A stretch of DNA of 60,028 bases from Bacteroidota bacterium (GTDB lineage Bacteria > Bacteroidota > Bacteroidia > 2-12-FULL-35-15): contig CANJYB010000023.1 of NCBI GenBank assembly GCA_947479085.1, forward strand, positions 1 to 60,028. Direction: 5' to 3'. Positions 49,507-57,812 of the stretch are shown here, in pieces. Each line of letters starts with the position of its first letter. Position 1 is the first letter of the stretch. The position numbers and the translations under genes are program-made. Under the pieces are notes generated by a model. The model saw nothing but the letters and a program-made list of their open reading frames with translations. It was not told where the DNA came from and ran no database searches.

Positions 49507-52500
49507 TTATGCTTTTTCTGCTTTTGCTTCTTCTTTAGCTTCTTCCTTATCCTCCACTTCCAACTCACAGTTTCTTACTTTAGTCAAATAAGATACTGTA
49601 GGTTTAATTCCAAGTTCTTCAAGGATAAAATAATTACGCTCGTCTCCTTTTCTTAATTTGGAAATCGCACTTTCCTCATCATTCAAATCACCAAATAAAA
49701 TAGCATTGGTAGGACAAGCCTGTGCACAAGCTAATTTAATATCTCCGTCTTTTAGTTTACGCTCTGCTTTTTTAGCTTCCAGTTTACCTGCCTGAACGCG
49801 TTGAACACACATAGAGCATTTTTCCATAACACCGCGTGAGCGAACTACTACATCAGGATTTAATACCATACGACCTAAATCATCCTGAGTAGGATTGAAT
49901 TTAAAGTCCGGGCTTTCGTTATAGTTAAACCAGTTGAAACGTCTTACTTTAAAAGGACAGTTGTTTGCACAATACCTGGTTCCTACGCAACGGTTATAAG
50001 CCATTGCATTCAATCCTTCTGTACTGTGGTTAGTTGCCAATACCGGACAAACTGTTTCGCACGGAGCATGGTTACAATGCTGACACATTATAGGTTGGAA
50101 TACTACTTTCGGATTTTCTACCGAAGGATTCTCCATATCAAGATACATGTCTATCGCGCCAACCCCTTTTTCATCCGCTTTCTCTTTTGCTTCTTTTACT
50201 TCCGATGGCCAGTTGGTTGAATAATATCTGTCTATACGCAACCAATGCATTTCACGGGTATTCATCACCATTGCTTTACCAACCACAGCTACGTTATTTT
50301 CTGCAGTACAACTTACTACGCAAGAACCGCAACCGATGCAGGAGTTCAAATCAATGGTCATACCCCAACGATGACCCAGTTTTTCATGCTCATTCCATAA
50401 ATCCAAAGTATTTGGATTTACTTTACCTGAATTGGTATACATCATTTCAGGATGGTTACCTGCTGTAGGGTCTTTTTTATAATTTTCTAAAGAAGTTACT
50501 TTTACAATTTCACGACCCATCATGGTATGATGAAGCTGAGTTCCAGCCATCTCAGTAGTTTCGTTAGCCGATTCTATTTTGGCATCTAATGCGCCATACA
50601 TCATGGTGCCATTCATTACCTGAACAAACGGATATACATTCTGACCTACTACTCCTGTTTGCGTGCTCAATTTTCCGGCTTTATCTCTTCCGTATCCAAC
50701 AGCAATACCTACTGTTCCTTTTGCCTGACCTGGCTGAGGAACCACAGGAAGTTTTACAGTTACACCATTTACAGTAACATTCACCAAAGATGCTTCTCTG
50801 TCCTGGCGCTCCATTAAATGGTATTTACCTTTCATGTCAGCCGGTGACATAGTAACATAGTTATCCCAGGTTATTTTTGAAATAGGATCAGGTAATTCCT
50901 GCAACCAAGGATTGTTTGCCTGGTTACCATTACCAATACCTGTTTTTTCATATAAAGCAAGTTCAAACTCTCCACCTTTTGCAGAGTTGATTTTTTGAAC
51001 TGCTGCACCTAAGTCAACCTTAGATACTTCTTTTTCTTCTTCTTTTTTATCTTCTTTCTTCTTGTCGTCCTTCTTTTTATCTCCCTTTTTATCCTCCTCT
51101 TTTTCCAATTTCACTTCACCCAAAGATACTTCTATAGCACCATCATGCAAAGAGTTATTCCAGAATTCACCAAACATCATGTATTTCCCTTGCATAGGGA
51201 ATACTTTTTCGTTCCAGTTCTTTTGAATATAAGAGTGGTAATCCATAGTATTTCCGGACCAAAGCAATAATGTTTCCTGTGCCTGACGGGTACCTTCGTT
51301 GCGCGGTTGAGCAAACAAAGGAGAAATGGTTGGTTGAGATAAACTATAATGAGCTCCTTTAGGATTAAAATCGTTCCATGACTCTAAGTAATGATGGTCA
51401 GGACAAATATAAGTTGCCATTGAAGCCGTTTCATCTGCTCTGTCAGCAAATGATATTTTTAAACCTACTTTATTATAAGCTTCTGCAAATTTTAATGCTG
51501 CAGGAGCGGTGTAAACAGGGTTAGTATTGTAAGTGATAATTGCGTCCACTTTTCCGGAAGCCATTTCGCTTACTAAATCAGCAAATGCTGCATCATTACC
51601 CTGGTGGGTGTACATTGAATTTTCATAATCAATGGTTTTTTCATCAGCTGCCTTGCCATAATTATCAAGCATCTGGTTAATACCATTTACTACTAATTGA
51701 ACATTAATATCGTTTGAACCTGAAATAATTAAAGATTTTCCTTTATTAGCTGCAAGGTCTTTCGCTGCCTTTGTAATGGTTGCATCGCAAGCCAAAGCAG
51801 AAGAAGGTAATGTGTTTCCTCCAACAATTTTAGCTACTGCATTGTATAAGTTTACTGCTACTTTTCCTTGTTCCGAAACTTTTACCGGTTCGCGCTCATC
51901 TGCGTTTGCACCAGTCAATGAAAGATTGGATTCAAAATGATAATGTTTCGACATCTTAGCATGTTCTTTGCTAACTCTGCGGCCCATTGCATATTGCTTT
52001 GCATATTCTATTGGAGACAGCCAATTGGCAAGGAAATCTGCTGCTATACTTACAATAACTTCTGCCTTATGAAAATTATAAGAAGGAATCATTTCTTTCC
52101 CGAATGATTGTTCATTTGCTTTTGCCATTCCAGAGTAAGACACTGCATCATACATTACCAGTTTGGTAGTTGGGTATTTTGCTGTGAAATCTGCTATAAC
52201 TGCTTTAGTGGAAGGACTGATAATGGTAGAAGATAATATTCTGATATTTCCTCCTTTTGCAGCAATTGCTGCCAATTTACCTCCTATTTCTTTATCCACA
52301 GATGACCATGTTGCAGAAGCACCATTTGCCATTGGTCCGGTAATACGTGACGAATCATATAAAGAAAGAACAGATGCCTGAATACGTGCATTTGTTCCAC
52401 CCATTGAAACTTTAGACAAGTCATTACCTTCAATCTTGATAGGACGCCCTTCACGGGTCTTAACTAAAACTGATGCATAGTCATTTCCATCATAAAAAGT

Positions 52501-52788
52501 AGAAGCATACCAGTTTGCAATTCCAGGTGTAATTTCTTCAGGACGTACAACATAAGGGATAGCTTTATTTACAGGAGTTTCGCAGGCAGCCAATGAAGCA
52601 GCGGTAACACTGAAACCAAGAAATTTAAGAAAATCTCTACGGTTTGTTCCATTGTCTTTTGTCAGATTATTATCTCCTAAAAATTCCTCTACAGGTATTT
52701 GTTCAGCAAATTCATTATTCGCTTTTTGAACAAATTCAGGACTATTGTTTAACTCTTCTAATCCTTTCCAATATTTTGTTGTTGCCAT
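49507..52788 (-). CDS. actB: Alternative complex III Fe-S/molybdopterin-like subunit ActB
   Basis: The 1093-residue fusion has an N-terminal half like a molybdopterin oxidoreductase (probably without cofactor) and a C-terminal half like the four-cluster Fe-S subunits. A Tat-like motif RRDFLKFLGF is at about residues 50-59. The Cys clusters are in CIGCGSCVVSCTAENN, CQHCNHAPCETVCPV, CVGTRYCANNCPF and CSMCVQ ... CAQACPTNA. Residues ~561-588 form a Lys/Glu/Asp-rich insert before the second half. The tail is rich in Lys and Glu. It connects quinol oxidation to the hemes. Confidence 0.95.
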   Translation of the reverse strand: MATTKYWKGLEELNNSPEFVQKANNEFAEQIPVEEFLGDNNLTKDNGTNRRDFLKFLGFSVTAASLAACETPVNKAIPYVVRPEEITPGIANWYASTFYDGNDYASVLVKTREGRPIKIEGNDLSKVSMGGTNARIQASVLSLYDSSRITGPMANGASATWSSVDKEIGGKLAAIAAKGGNIRILSSTIISPSTKAVIADFTAKYPTTKLVMYDAVSYSGMAKANEQSFGKEMIPSYNFHKAEVIVSIAADFLANWLSPIEYAKQYAMGRRVSKEHAKMSKHYHFESNLSLTGANADEREPVKVSEQGKVAVNLYNAVAKIVGGNTLPSSALACDATITKAAKDLAANKGKSLIISGSNDINVQLVVNGINQMLDNYGKAADEKTIDYENSMYTHQGNDAAFADLVSEMASGKVDAIITYNTNPVYTAPAALKFAEAYNKVGLKISFADRADETASMATYICPDHHYLESWNDFNPKGAHYSLSQPTISPLFAQPRNEGTRQAQETLLLWSGNTMDYHSYIQKNWNEKVFPMQGKYMMFGEFWNNSLHDGAIEVSLGEVKLEKEEDKKGDKKKDDKKKEDKKEEEKEVSKVDLGAAVQKINSAKGGEFELALYEKTGIGNGNQANNPWLQELPDPISKITWDNYVTMSPADMKGKYHLMERQDREASLVNVTVNGVTVKLPVVPQPGQAKGTVGIAVGYGRDKAGKLSTQTGVVGQNVYPFVQVMNGTMMYGALDAKIESANETTEMAGTQLHHTMMGREIVKVTSLENYKKDPTAGNHPEMMYTNSGKVNPNTLDLWNEHEKLGHRWGMTIDLNSCIGCGSCVVSCTAENNVAVVGKAMVMNTREMHWLRIDRYYSTNWPSEVKEAKEKADEKGVGAIDMYLDMENPSVENPKVVFQPIMCQHCNHAPCETVCPVLATNHSTEGLNAMAYNRCVGTRYCANNCPFKVRRFNWFNYNESPDFKFNPTQDDLGRMVLNPDVVVRSRGVMEKCSMCVQRVQAGKLEAKKAERKLKDGDIKLACAQACPTNAILFGDLNDEESAISKLRKGDERNYFILEELGIKPTVSYLTKVRNCELEVEDKEEAKEEAKAEKA

Positions 52789-52842
52789 ATTTTTTTTGAA
52801 ATTCTAAATTCTAATACTTAATTCTAATTGCGTTTTAAATGC

Positions 52843-54117
52843 TTAGTAGTGACATTTTCCGCACTCAATACCACCCATTTTAGCAACAGTAATTACTTGC
52901 TCCTCTTTTGGCAGGTTTTTGAATTTTTCCTTCAATTTTGCGTGTAAACTTTCATAGTAAGGATTGTCTTTCATTCCCGGTACTTCTGTTTTTCTGTGAC
53001 AATCAATACACCAACCCATAGTTAAAGGGCTTACCTGCTGAACGGTGGTCATCGTTTTAACATCACCATGACAGTTAGCACAATCCTGTTTACCCACTTT
53101 TACGTGTTGAGCGTGACTAAAGAAAACAAAATCAGGAAGGTTATGAACTTTTGTCCAGATAATCGGACGTTGAGGTTTAGTATAAGCCCCTTTATCAGGA
53201 TCCCAGCCAGCTGCTGCATAGATTTTAGCTATTTCAGCTGTTCCTTTCTCTCCGGAAGGTCCTTTGGAAATCCCTTTATGACAATTCATACAAACGTTTA
53301 CAGTTGGTATACCTGCCGTTTTACCTTTTTCTACTCCTGAGTGACAGTATTGACAGTTAATTGCATTGTCTCCAGCGTGGATTTTATGAGAGAAAGCGAT
53401 TGGTTGAGAAGGGTGATATCCTTCGTAAACACCAATTCCCATTAATGCATCCCATGTAGCAGATAAAACTCCACCTAATACGAACAACACAATAAGAGCC
53501 ATGGTACGTTTGTGAGTTCCCATCCAAATCTTCAATTCTCTCCAAACTCCAACCTGTTCTATTTCTTCTAAACCTGATTTTTCTCTTTGTAGGTTTTTTA
53601 ATGAATGAGATACTCCACGTAATACTCCTACTATTATAATAAGAAATGCAATAACTCCGATTAAAATGGCTAATGGGTTAACTCCTTTTTCTTCCGGTGC
53701 AGCTCCACCACCATCTGCATTCGTCACAACGGGTTTAACTTCTACCGGTGGTGCTTTAATGTAAGCTACTATCGCCTTTAATTCTTCGTCTTTTAAATCA
53801 GCAAAAACGGTCATTTGTGCACCATTGTTTTCTGCTAATATCTTGGTAGCGTAAGCATCACCACTTTTAATAACTTCATTATTGTTCTTAATCCATTTCA
53901 TCAACCAGGCATCTCCGGGAGCACGGGAAGCAATACCTGCCAATCCGGGACCGGTTAATTTATTTGTGCCTAAACTGTGACAAACTGCACAGTTTTGCTT
54001 AAATAATTTTGCACCGTCTTGTGCCGAAACCGAATTAATACTAAAAATTATTGATAAAAACAGGAAGGAAAAAATTACCGGAATTTGTTTTTGCGACTTG
54101 GTGCACAGTGTATCCAT
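52843..54117 (-). CDS. actA: Alternative complex III multiheme cytochrome ActA, with N-terminal monoheme fusion
   Basis: The 424-residue protein has six CxxCH heme sites: CAVCH at 43-47 in an N-terminal cytochrome c domain after a signal peptide, then CQYCH, CMNCH, CANCH, CIDCH and CGKCH near residues 253, 277, 343, 371 and 420. Two membrane segments (AILIGVIAFLIIIVGVL and LIVLFVLGGVLSATWDALMG) separate the domains. The canonical ActA has five hemes, so the first domain is an added monoheme cytochrome. It is the first gene of the operon. Confidence 0.92.
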   Translation of the reverse strand: MDTLCTKSQKQIPVIFSFLFLSIIFSINSVSAQDGAKLFKQNCAVCHSLGTNKLTGPGLAGIASRAPGDAWLMKWIKNNNEVIKSGDAYATKILAENNGAQMTVFADLKDEELKAIVAYIKAPPVEVKPVVTNADGGGAAPEEKGVNPLAILIGVIAFLIIIVGVLRGVSHSLKNLQREKSGLEEIEQVGVWRELKIWMGTHKRTMALIVLFVLGGVLSATWDALMGIGVYEGYHPSQPIAFSHKIHAGDNAINCQYCHSGVEKGKTAGIPTVNVCMNCHKGISKGPSGEKGTAEIAKIYAAAGWDPDKGAYTKPQRPIIWTKVHNLPDFVFFSHAQHVKVGKQDCANCHGDVKTMTTVQQVSPLTMGWCIDCHRKTEVPGMKDNPYYESLHAKLKEKFKNLPKEEQVITVAKMGGIECGKCHY

Positions 54118-54184
54118 ATTGCTTTTTAACTATTTATCTCAGATGAAACCCTCTATTTTTGAGAGCGTTTTTTTTATTTGGGGG

Positions 54185-54192
54185 CAAATTTA
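54185..54192 (-). promoter_or_regulatory. -7 promoter box of the act-cox operon
   Basis: CAAATTTA on the plus strand reads TAAATTTG on the minus strand, about 68 bases before the actA start. No -33 TTG at standard distance was found. Confidence 0.5.
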
Positions 54193-54440
54193 TAAGAAAC
54201 ATCAATTGTTAATGATAAAAAGTAGATTTATTTATCAAAAATAACTAATTTATAATTATTCTAAATAAGGAAAGGCTTTAAATACCAAAGCTGATGAGAT
54301 GTTTGGTATTTTCATTATTTAATATTCCTCTTTCTACTGATAGTTAATTATTTAAATAGTTTTTAATAAATTTTCAGGTTTAAATCTTCGAAAAAGAAAA
54401 AAGTGATAAGTTTCGATTGTTCTTTTCAAACTAAAAAAAC
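54193..54440. other. Intergenic region with a perfect 10-bp hairpin
   Basis: AAATACCAAA (54280-54289) pairs perfectly with TTTGGTATTT (54302-54311) around a 12-base loop. The region is A/T-rich with no gene. The hairpin lies between divergent units (actA and the fragment at 54503), so it does not look like a normal terminator. Confidence 0.5.
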
Positions 54441-54472
54441 TTGTTGGCTGATTTATTTATTTAATATATTTG
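54441..54472 (+). promoter_or_regulatory. Promoter before the truncated adhesin leader
   Basis: TTG at 54444-54446 (or 54441-54443) and TATATTTG at 54465-54472 are separated by 18 (or 21) bases; the ATG at 54503 follows 30 bases later. It is one of the best promoter matches in the window. Confidence 0.7.
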
Positions 54473-54502
54473 CCCTAACAAACTTAGTATTAATCTAAAA
54501 CT

Positions 54503-54685
54503 ATGAAAAAAAATCACACAAAAATTACTTTTGCCGCTCTGTTATGGATTGGCTCAAGTTTCTCAACAGAGCTTAAAGCTCTGTGTGCGGCACCATCTGC
54601 GCCCACTGCCCCTGACGTATCAGCAACCTACGGAAGTGGTGAGACAGAAAGTAGTGGTCTCCAGATAAATACTTCTCGTTTTTAA
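54503..54685 (+). pseudogene. Truncated copy of the adhesin N-terminus (signal peptide plus ~35 residues)
   Basis: The 60-residue product is clearly homologous to the first ~55 residues of the following gene: signal sequence KITFAALLWIGSSFSTELKA against NITLAALLLIGSSISTGLKA, then APSAPTAPDVSATYGSGE against APGAPTAPDVSATCGSGA. It then departs and ends at a stop, followed at once by a strong terminator. The Cys of SATCGSG is Tyr here. It is probably a remnant of a tandem duplication, but its intact promoter, signal and terminator leave open a small secreted peptide. Confidence 0.7.
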
Positions 54686-54694
54686 TTTTAAAAT

Positions 54695-54730
54695 GAGGAA
54701 CCTTTCCTGCGAAAGGTTCCTCTTTTTTTT
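54695..54730 (+). terminator. Terminator after the truncated fragment
   Basis: GAGGAACCTTTC (54695-54706) and GAAAGGTTCCTC (54711-54722) are perfect complements, followed by eight T residues. Confidence 0.95.
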
Positions 54731-54786
54731 GCATACTTTTATTATCTTATTAACATTATTGTTTTTAAAATTTAAACAAAAAGATT

Positions 54787-54816
54787 TTGAACGGACTTTA
54801 ATTATTCTTAATATTA
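54787..54816 (+). promoter_or_regulatory. Promoter of the 924-residue adhesin
   Basis: TTG (54787-54789), 19 bases, TAATATTA (54809-54816), then 34 bases to the ATG at 54851. The -7 box departs from TTTG, but the same TTG-N19-TAATATTA layout precedes the paralogue at 57750. Confidence 0.45.
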
Positions 54817-54850
54817 CAACATCAAAACAACAAAACTAAACTTATAAACT

Positions 54851-57625
54851 ATGAAAAAAAACTACACAAACATTACTCTTGCCGCTCTATTGTTGATTGG
54901 CTCAAGTATCTCAACAGGGCTTAAAGCTCAGTGTGTGGCACCTGGTGCACCCACTGCCCCTGACGTATCGGCAACCTGCGGAAGCGGGGCAACACTTAAT
55001 GCATCGGGTTCTTCCGGAACCTATGAATGGTATGATATGCCAAGTGGCGGAACATTATTAAGCAATAACGCTACTTATGTATCAGCTCCCTTAACAACTG
55101 CCGCTACCTATTATGTAGCAGCCACAACCTCTTCAGCAGAAACCATGATGCCTCTTCCTGCCCAGGGAACAACCTTTACAGGAAACGTAAGAGGGTATTA
55201 TTTTACTGCTCCAGTTAATTTTACCATTACAGGGTTAAAAATCCCAGCTGATAATGCAGGACTGCAGAACATAGCAGTAGTAAGGTTCACTGCAGGTGCT
55301 CCTCCTTTATTTGCCACCACCACCAATTCGTTTAATGTTCTTTACATTACTCAAAACAATCCTTCCACCAGTATTCTTCCGGTAAGTATTGCAGTTACTG
55401 CGGGTGATATCATTGGAATACTTGGTAGTGCTGGTACAACTAATTCTTATGCTGCTTCTCCTGTCGGTTCAACAATAGCAGGTATGCCTATAACACTTGC
55501 CCGACTTGGTATGCAGTTTCCGCTTAACACCACTGCACCTCAGGACTTATGGACTGAAGCATCTGGAAATATCTCAAGAGTGGAAATGTATTATACCACC
55601 ACCTGCCTCAGCCCTGTAACCACTGTAAATGTTTCCATTGACCCGATTCCTGTAGTAGCTACGTCTCCTTTAGCAAATGTATGCCTTGGAACAGGAACAA
55701 CACTTACAGGAGCTGGTGCCACCACTTTTAACTGGATGCCGGGAAATCTATCCGGAACAAATGTTTCTGTTCTTCCACTTACTGCTACCACCTATACCGT
55801 TACCGGAACTGATCCATCAGGATGTTCGAACACCAATACTATTACCATAGGAATTAATTCATTGCCTGTAGTTTCTGCAGGAGCATCCATGAGTCCTATT
55901 TGTGAGGGGGATATGGAAACGCTTACAGGTAGCGGTGCTGCAACACTTAGCTGGGATAACGGAGTTACAGATGGAGTACCTTTTGCTGCAACTACCACCA
56001 CCACTTACGTGGTTACCGGAACAGATGGCAATGGCTGTGTTAACTCAGCTTCCACCACAGTGGTTGTAAATACATTACCTGCCGTTTCTGCCAGTGCTTC
56101 TGCAACCACATTATGTGCCGGAGATATGGAAACCCTTACAGGTGGCGGGGCCAATTCTTACACCTGGACAAATGGGGTGAATGATGGTGTTGCCTTTGCT
56201 GCTTCTTCCACCACCACTTATACAGTAACCGGAACGGATGGTAACGGATGTATGAATACTGCTACTACCACAGTTAACGTTAATCCGCTTCCTGTGGTTT
56301 CCGGCTTTGCTTTATCTCCTGCAATATGTACAGGAGACGATGCAATACTTGTAGGAAGTGGAGCTAATACGTACACTTGGGATAACGGTGTGATGGACGG
56401 AGTGCCTTTTACTCCTGCTGCTACTGCTACTTATATGGTTACAGGTACTGACGGAAACGGTTGTGTAAATACAGCCACCACTACTGTTACTGTAAATTCT
56501 TTACCAACTATTACCATCAATGCCATTAACCCAATTTGCATTGGCGATATGGAAACGCTTTCAGGCGCTGGTGCAGCTTCTTATGTTTGGGATAACGGTG
56601 TAACAGACGGAGTAGCTTTTGCTGCTACTTCCACTAATACCTACATGGTTACCGGTATCGATGGAAATGGCTGTGTAAACACTGCCTCTACTACAGTTAC
56701 TGTAAATTTACTTCCAATAGTGTCTGCCAATTCATCTAATAGCACACTTTGCGAAGGAGATATGGAAACACTTACAGGAGGCGGGGCTGCTTCTTATGCA
56801 TGGGATAATGGTGTAACAGACGGGGTGGCTTTTGCAACTACCTCTACCACTACCTATATGGTGACCGGTACGGATGTTAACGGTTGTATGAGTACTGCGA
56901 CTGTTGCTGTTACTGTTAATCCTTTACCAATTGTTGGTGCCAATGCTACTGCTAGTTCACTTTGTACTGGCGGAAGTGTAACACTTACCGGTAGCGGTGC
57001 TTCGGTATATTCATGGGACAACAGTGTTATGGACGGGGTAGCTTTTACTCCTGCAAATACCAATACTTACACAGTAATGGGTATGGATGGTAACGGCTGT
57101 ATGAACACCGCTTCTGCAACAGTAACCGTTAATTCATTGCCAACTGTTACTTATTCTGAAACAATGACAATGGCTTGTGTTAACTGGGCTGCTTATACTT
57201 TAGCTGCGGGTTCTCCTGCTAACGGGGTGTACAGCGGTATGGGTGTTATGGGAACTTCTTTTGACCCTTCTATGGCTGGTGCCGGAACCTATTATGTTAC
57301 TTATACCTTCACCGATGCTAACGGCTGCACAAGTGCTGATTCTTCTGCTATTACGGTAGATGCTTGTACAGGAATTCAAAACTTAACCAATACTTCTGCT
57401 TTAACAGTGTATCCTAACCCTAACAATGGTCAGTTTACCATCACTGCTGATGCAGAGGGTGTTTATGCCATTGTTAACCAATTGGGACAAACCATAAAAT
57501 CGGTTCAGTTAACGGCTGCTAATAGCTATACCATGAACCTGGACGGTATCAGTAATGGTATTTACTTTATTACCGGAATTAATGGAAATAAAGTAGTAAG
57601 ACAAAAAGTAGTGGTTACCAAATAA
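54851..57625 (+). CDS. Repetitive T9SS-exported adhesin-like protein
   Basis: This 924-residue protein has a signal peptide (about 1-25) and a ~200-residue N-terminal part with beta-rich sequence (TGLKIPADNAGLQNIAVVRFTAGAPP). Next come one divergent and six good repeats of about 70 residues (roughly 270-770). Each repeat reads C-x-GDMETLTG-x-GA-x-SY-x-WDNGV-x-DGV-x-FA ... TGTDGNGC-x-NTA-x-TV-x-VN. The C-terminus is a typical T9SS type A sorting domain (VYPNPNNGQFTITADAEGVY ... KVVRQKVVV). Two Cys per repeat suggest a disulphide in each unit. It is expected at the cell surface in adhesion or matrix formation. Function is inferred from architecture only. Confidence 0.85.
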   Translation: MKKNYTNITLAALLLIGSSISTGLKAQCVAPGAPTAPDVSATCGSGATLNASGSSGTYEWYDMPSGGTLLSNNATYVSAPLTTAATYYVAATTSSAETMMPLPAQGTTFTGNVRGYYFTAPVNFTITGLKIPADNAGLQNIAVVRFTAGAPPLFATTTNSFNVLYITQNNPSTSILPVSIAVTAGDIIGILGSAGTTNSYAASPVGSTIAGMPITLARLGMQFPLNTTAPQDLWTEASGNISRVEMYYTTTCLSPVTTVNVSIDPIPVVATSPLANVCLGTGTTLTGAGATTFNWMPGNLSGTNVSVLPLTATTYTVTGTDPSGCSNTNTITIGINSLPVVSAGASMSPICEGDMETLTGSGAATLSWDNGVTDGVPFAATTTTTYVVTGTDGNGCVNSASTTVVVNTLPAVSASASATTLCAGDMETLTGGGANSYTWTNGVNDGVAFAASSTTTYTVTGTDGNGCMNTATTTVNVNPLPVVSGFALSPAICTGDDAILVGSGANTYTWDNGVMDGVPFTPAATATYMVTGTDGNGCVNTATTTVTVNSLPTITINAINPICIGDMETLSGAGAASYVWDNGVTDGVAFAATSTNTYMVTGIDGNGCVNTASTTVTVNLLPIVSANSSNSTLCEGDMETLTGGGAASYAWDNGVTDGVAFATTSTTTYMVTGTDVNGCMSTATVAVTVNPLPIVGANATASSLCTGGSVTLTGSGASVYSWDNSVMDGVAFTPANTNTYTVMGMDGNGCMNTASATVTVNSLPTVTYSETMTMACVNWAAYTLAAGSPANGVYSGMGVMGTSFDPSMAGAGTYYVTYTFTDANGCTSADSSAITVDACTGIQNLTNTSALTVYPNPNNGQFTITADAEGVYAIVNQLGQTIKSVQLTAANSYTMNLDGISNGIYFITGINGNKVVRQKVVVTK
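55877..57150 (+). repeat. Six ~70-residue (207-213 bp) repeats in the adhesin gene
   Basis: GATATGGAAAC-type landmarks recur near 55909, 56122, 56543 and 56756, with variant units at 56333 (GACGATGCAATA) and 56968 (GGAAGTGTAACA). Spacing is 207-213 bases. A more divergent unit precedes them at about 55660. The repeats are similar enough to those of the neighbouring gene to allow recombination. Confidence 0.85.
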
Positions 57626-57650
57626 ACAAACCTTTTTAAATAATCTCTTC

Positions 57651-57689
57651 GAGCCCCCCTTTCAAATGAAAGGGGGGCTCGCTTTTTTT
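57651..57689 (+). terminator. Terminator of the adhesin gene
   Basis: GAGCCCCCCTTTC (57651-57663) and GAAAGGGGGGCTC (57668-57680) are perfect complements, with seven T residues shortly after. It is the most G/C-rich stem of the window. Confidence 0.95.
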
Positions 57690-57749
57690 CCTTCTCTCTC
57701 TTTTGTTTGTTATTAACATTTGCCTTTTGAAACTTATTTCAAATAAAAA

Positions 57750-57779
57750 TTGACCCCAAAGTTATATTGCTTAATATTA
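57750..57779 (+). promoter_or_regulatory. Promoter of the second adhesin gene
   Basis: TTG (57750-57752), 19 bases, TAATATTA (57772-57779), ATG 34 bases later at 57813. Same layout and distances as in the paralogue at 54787. Confidence 0.45.
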
Positions 57780-57812
57780 CCAAACTGATTCATAAACCTA
57801 AACTCCTAAAAA

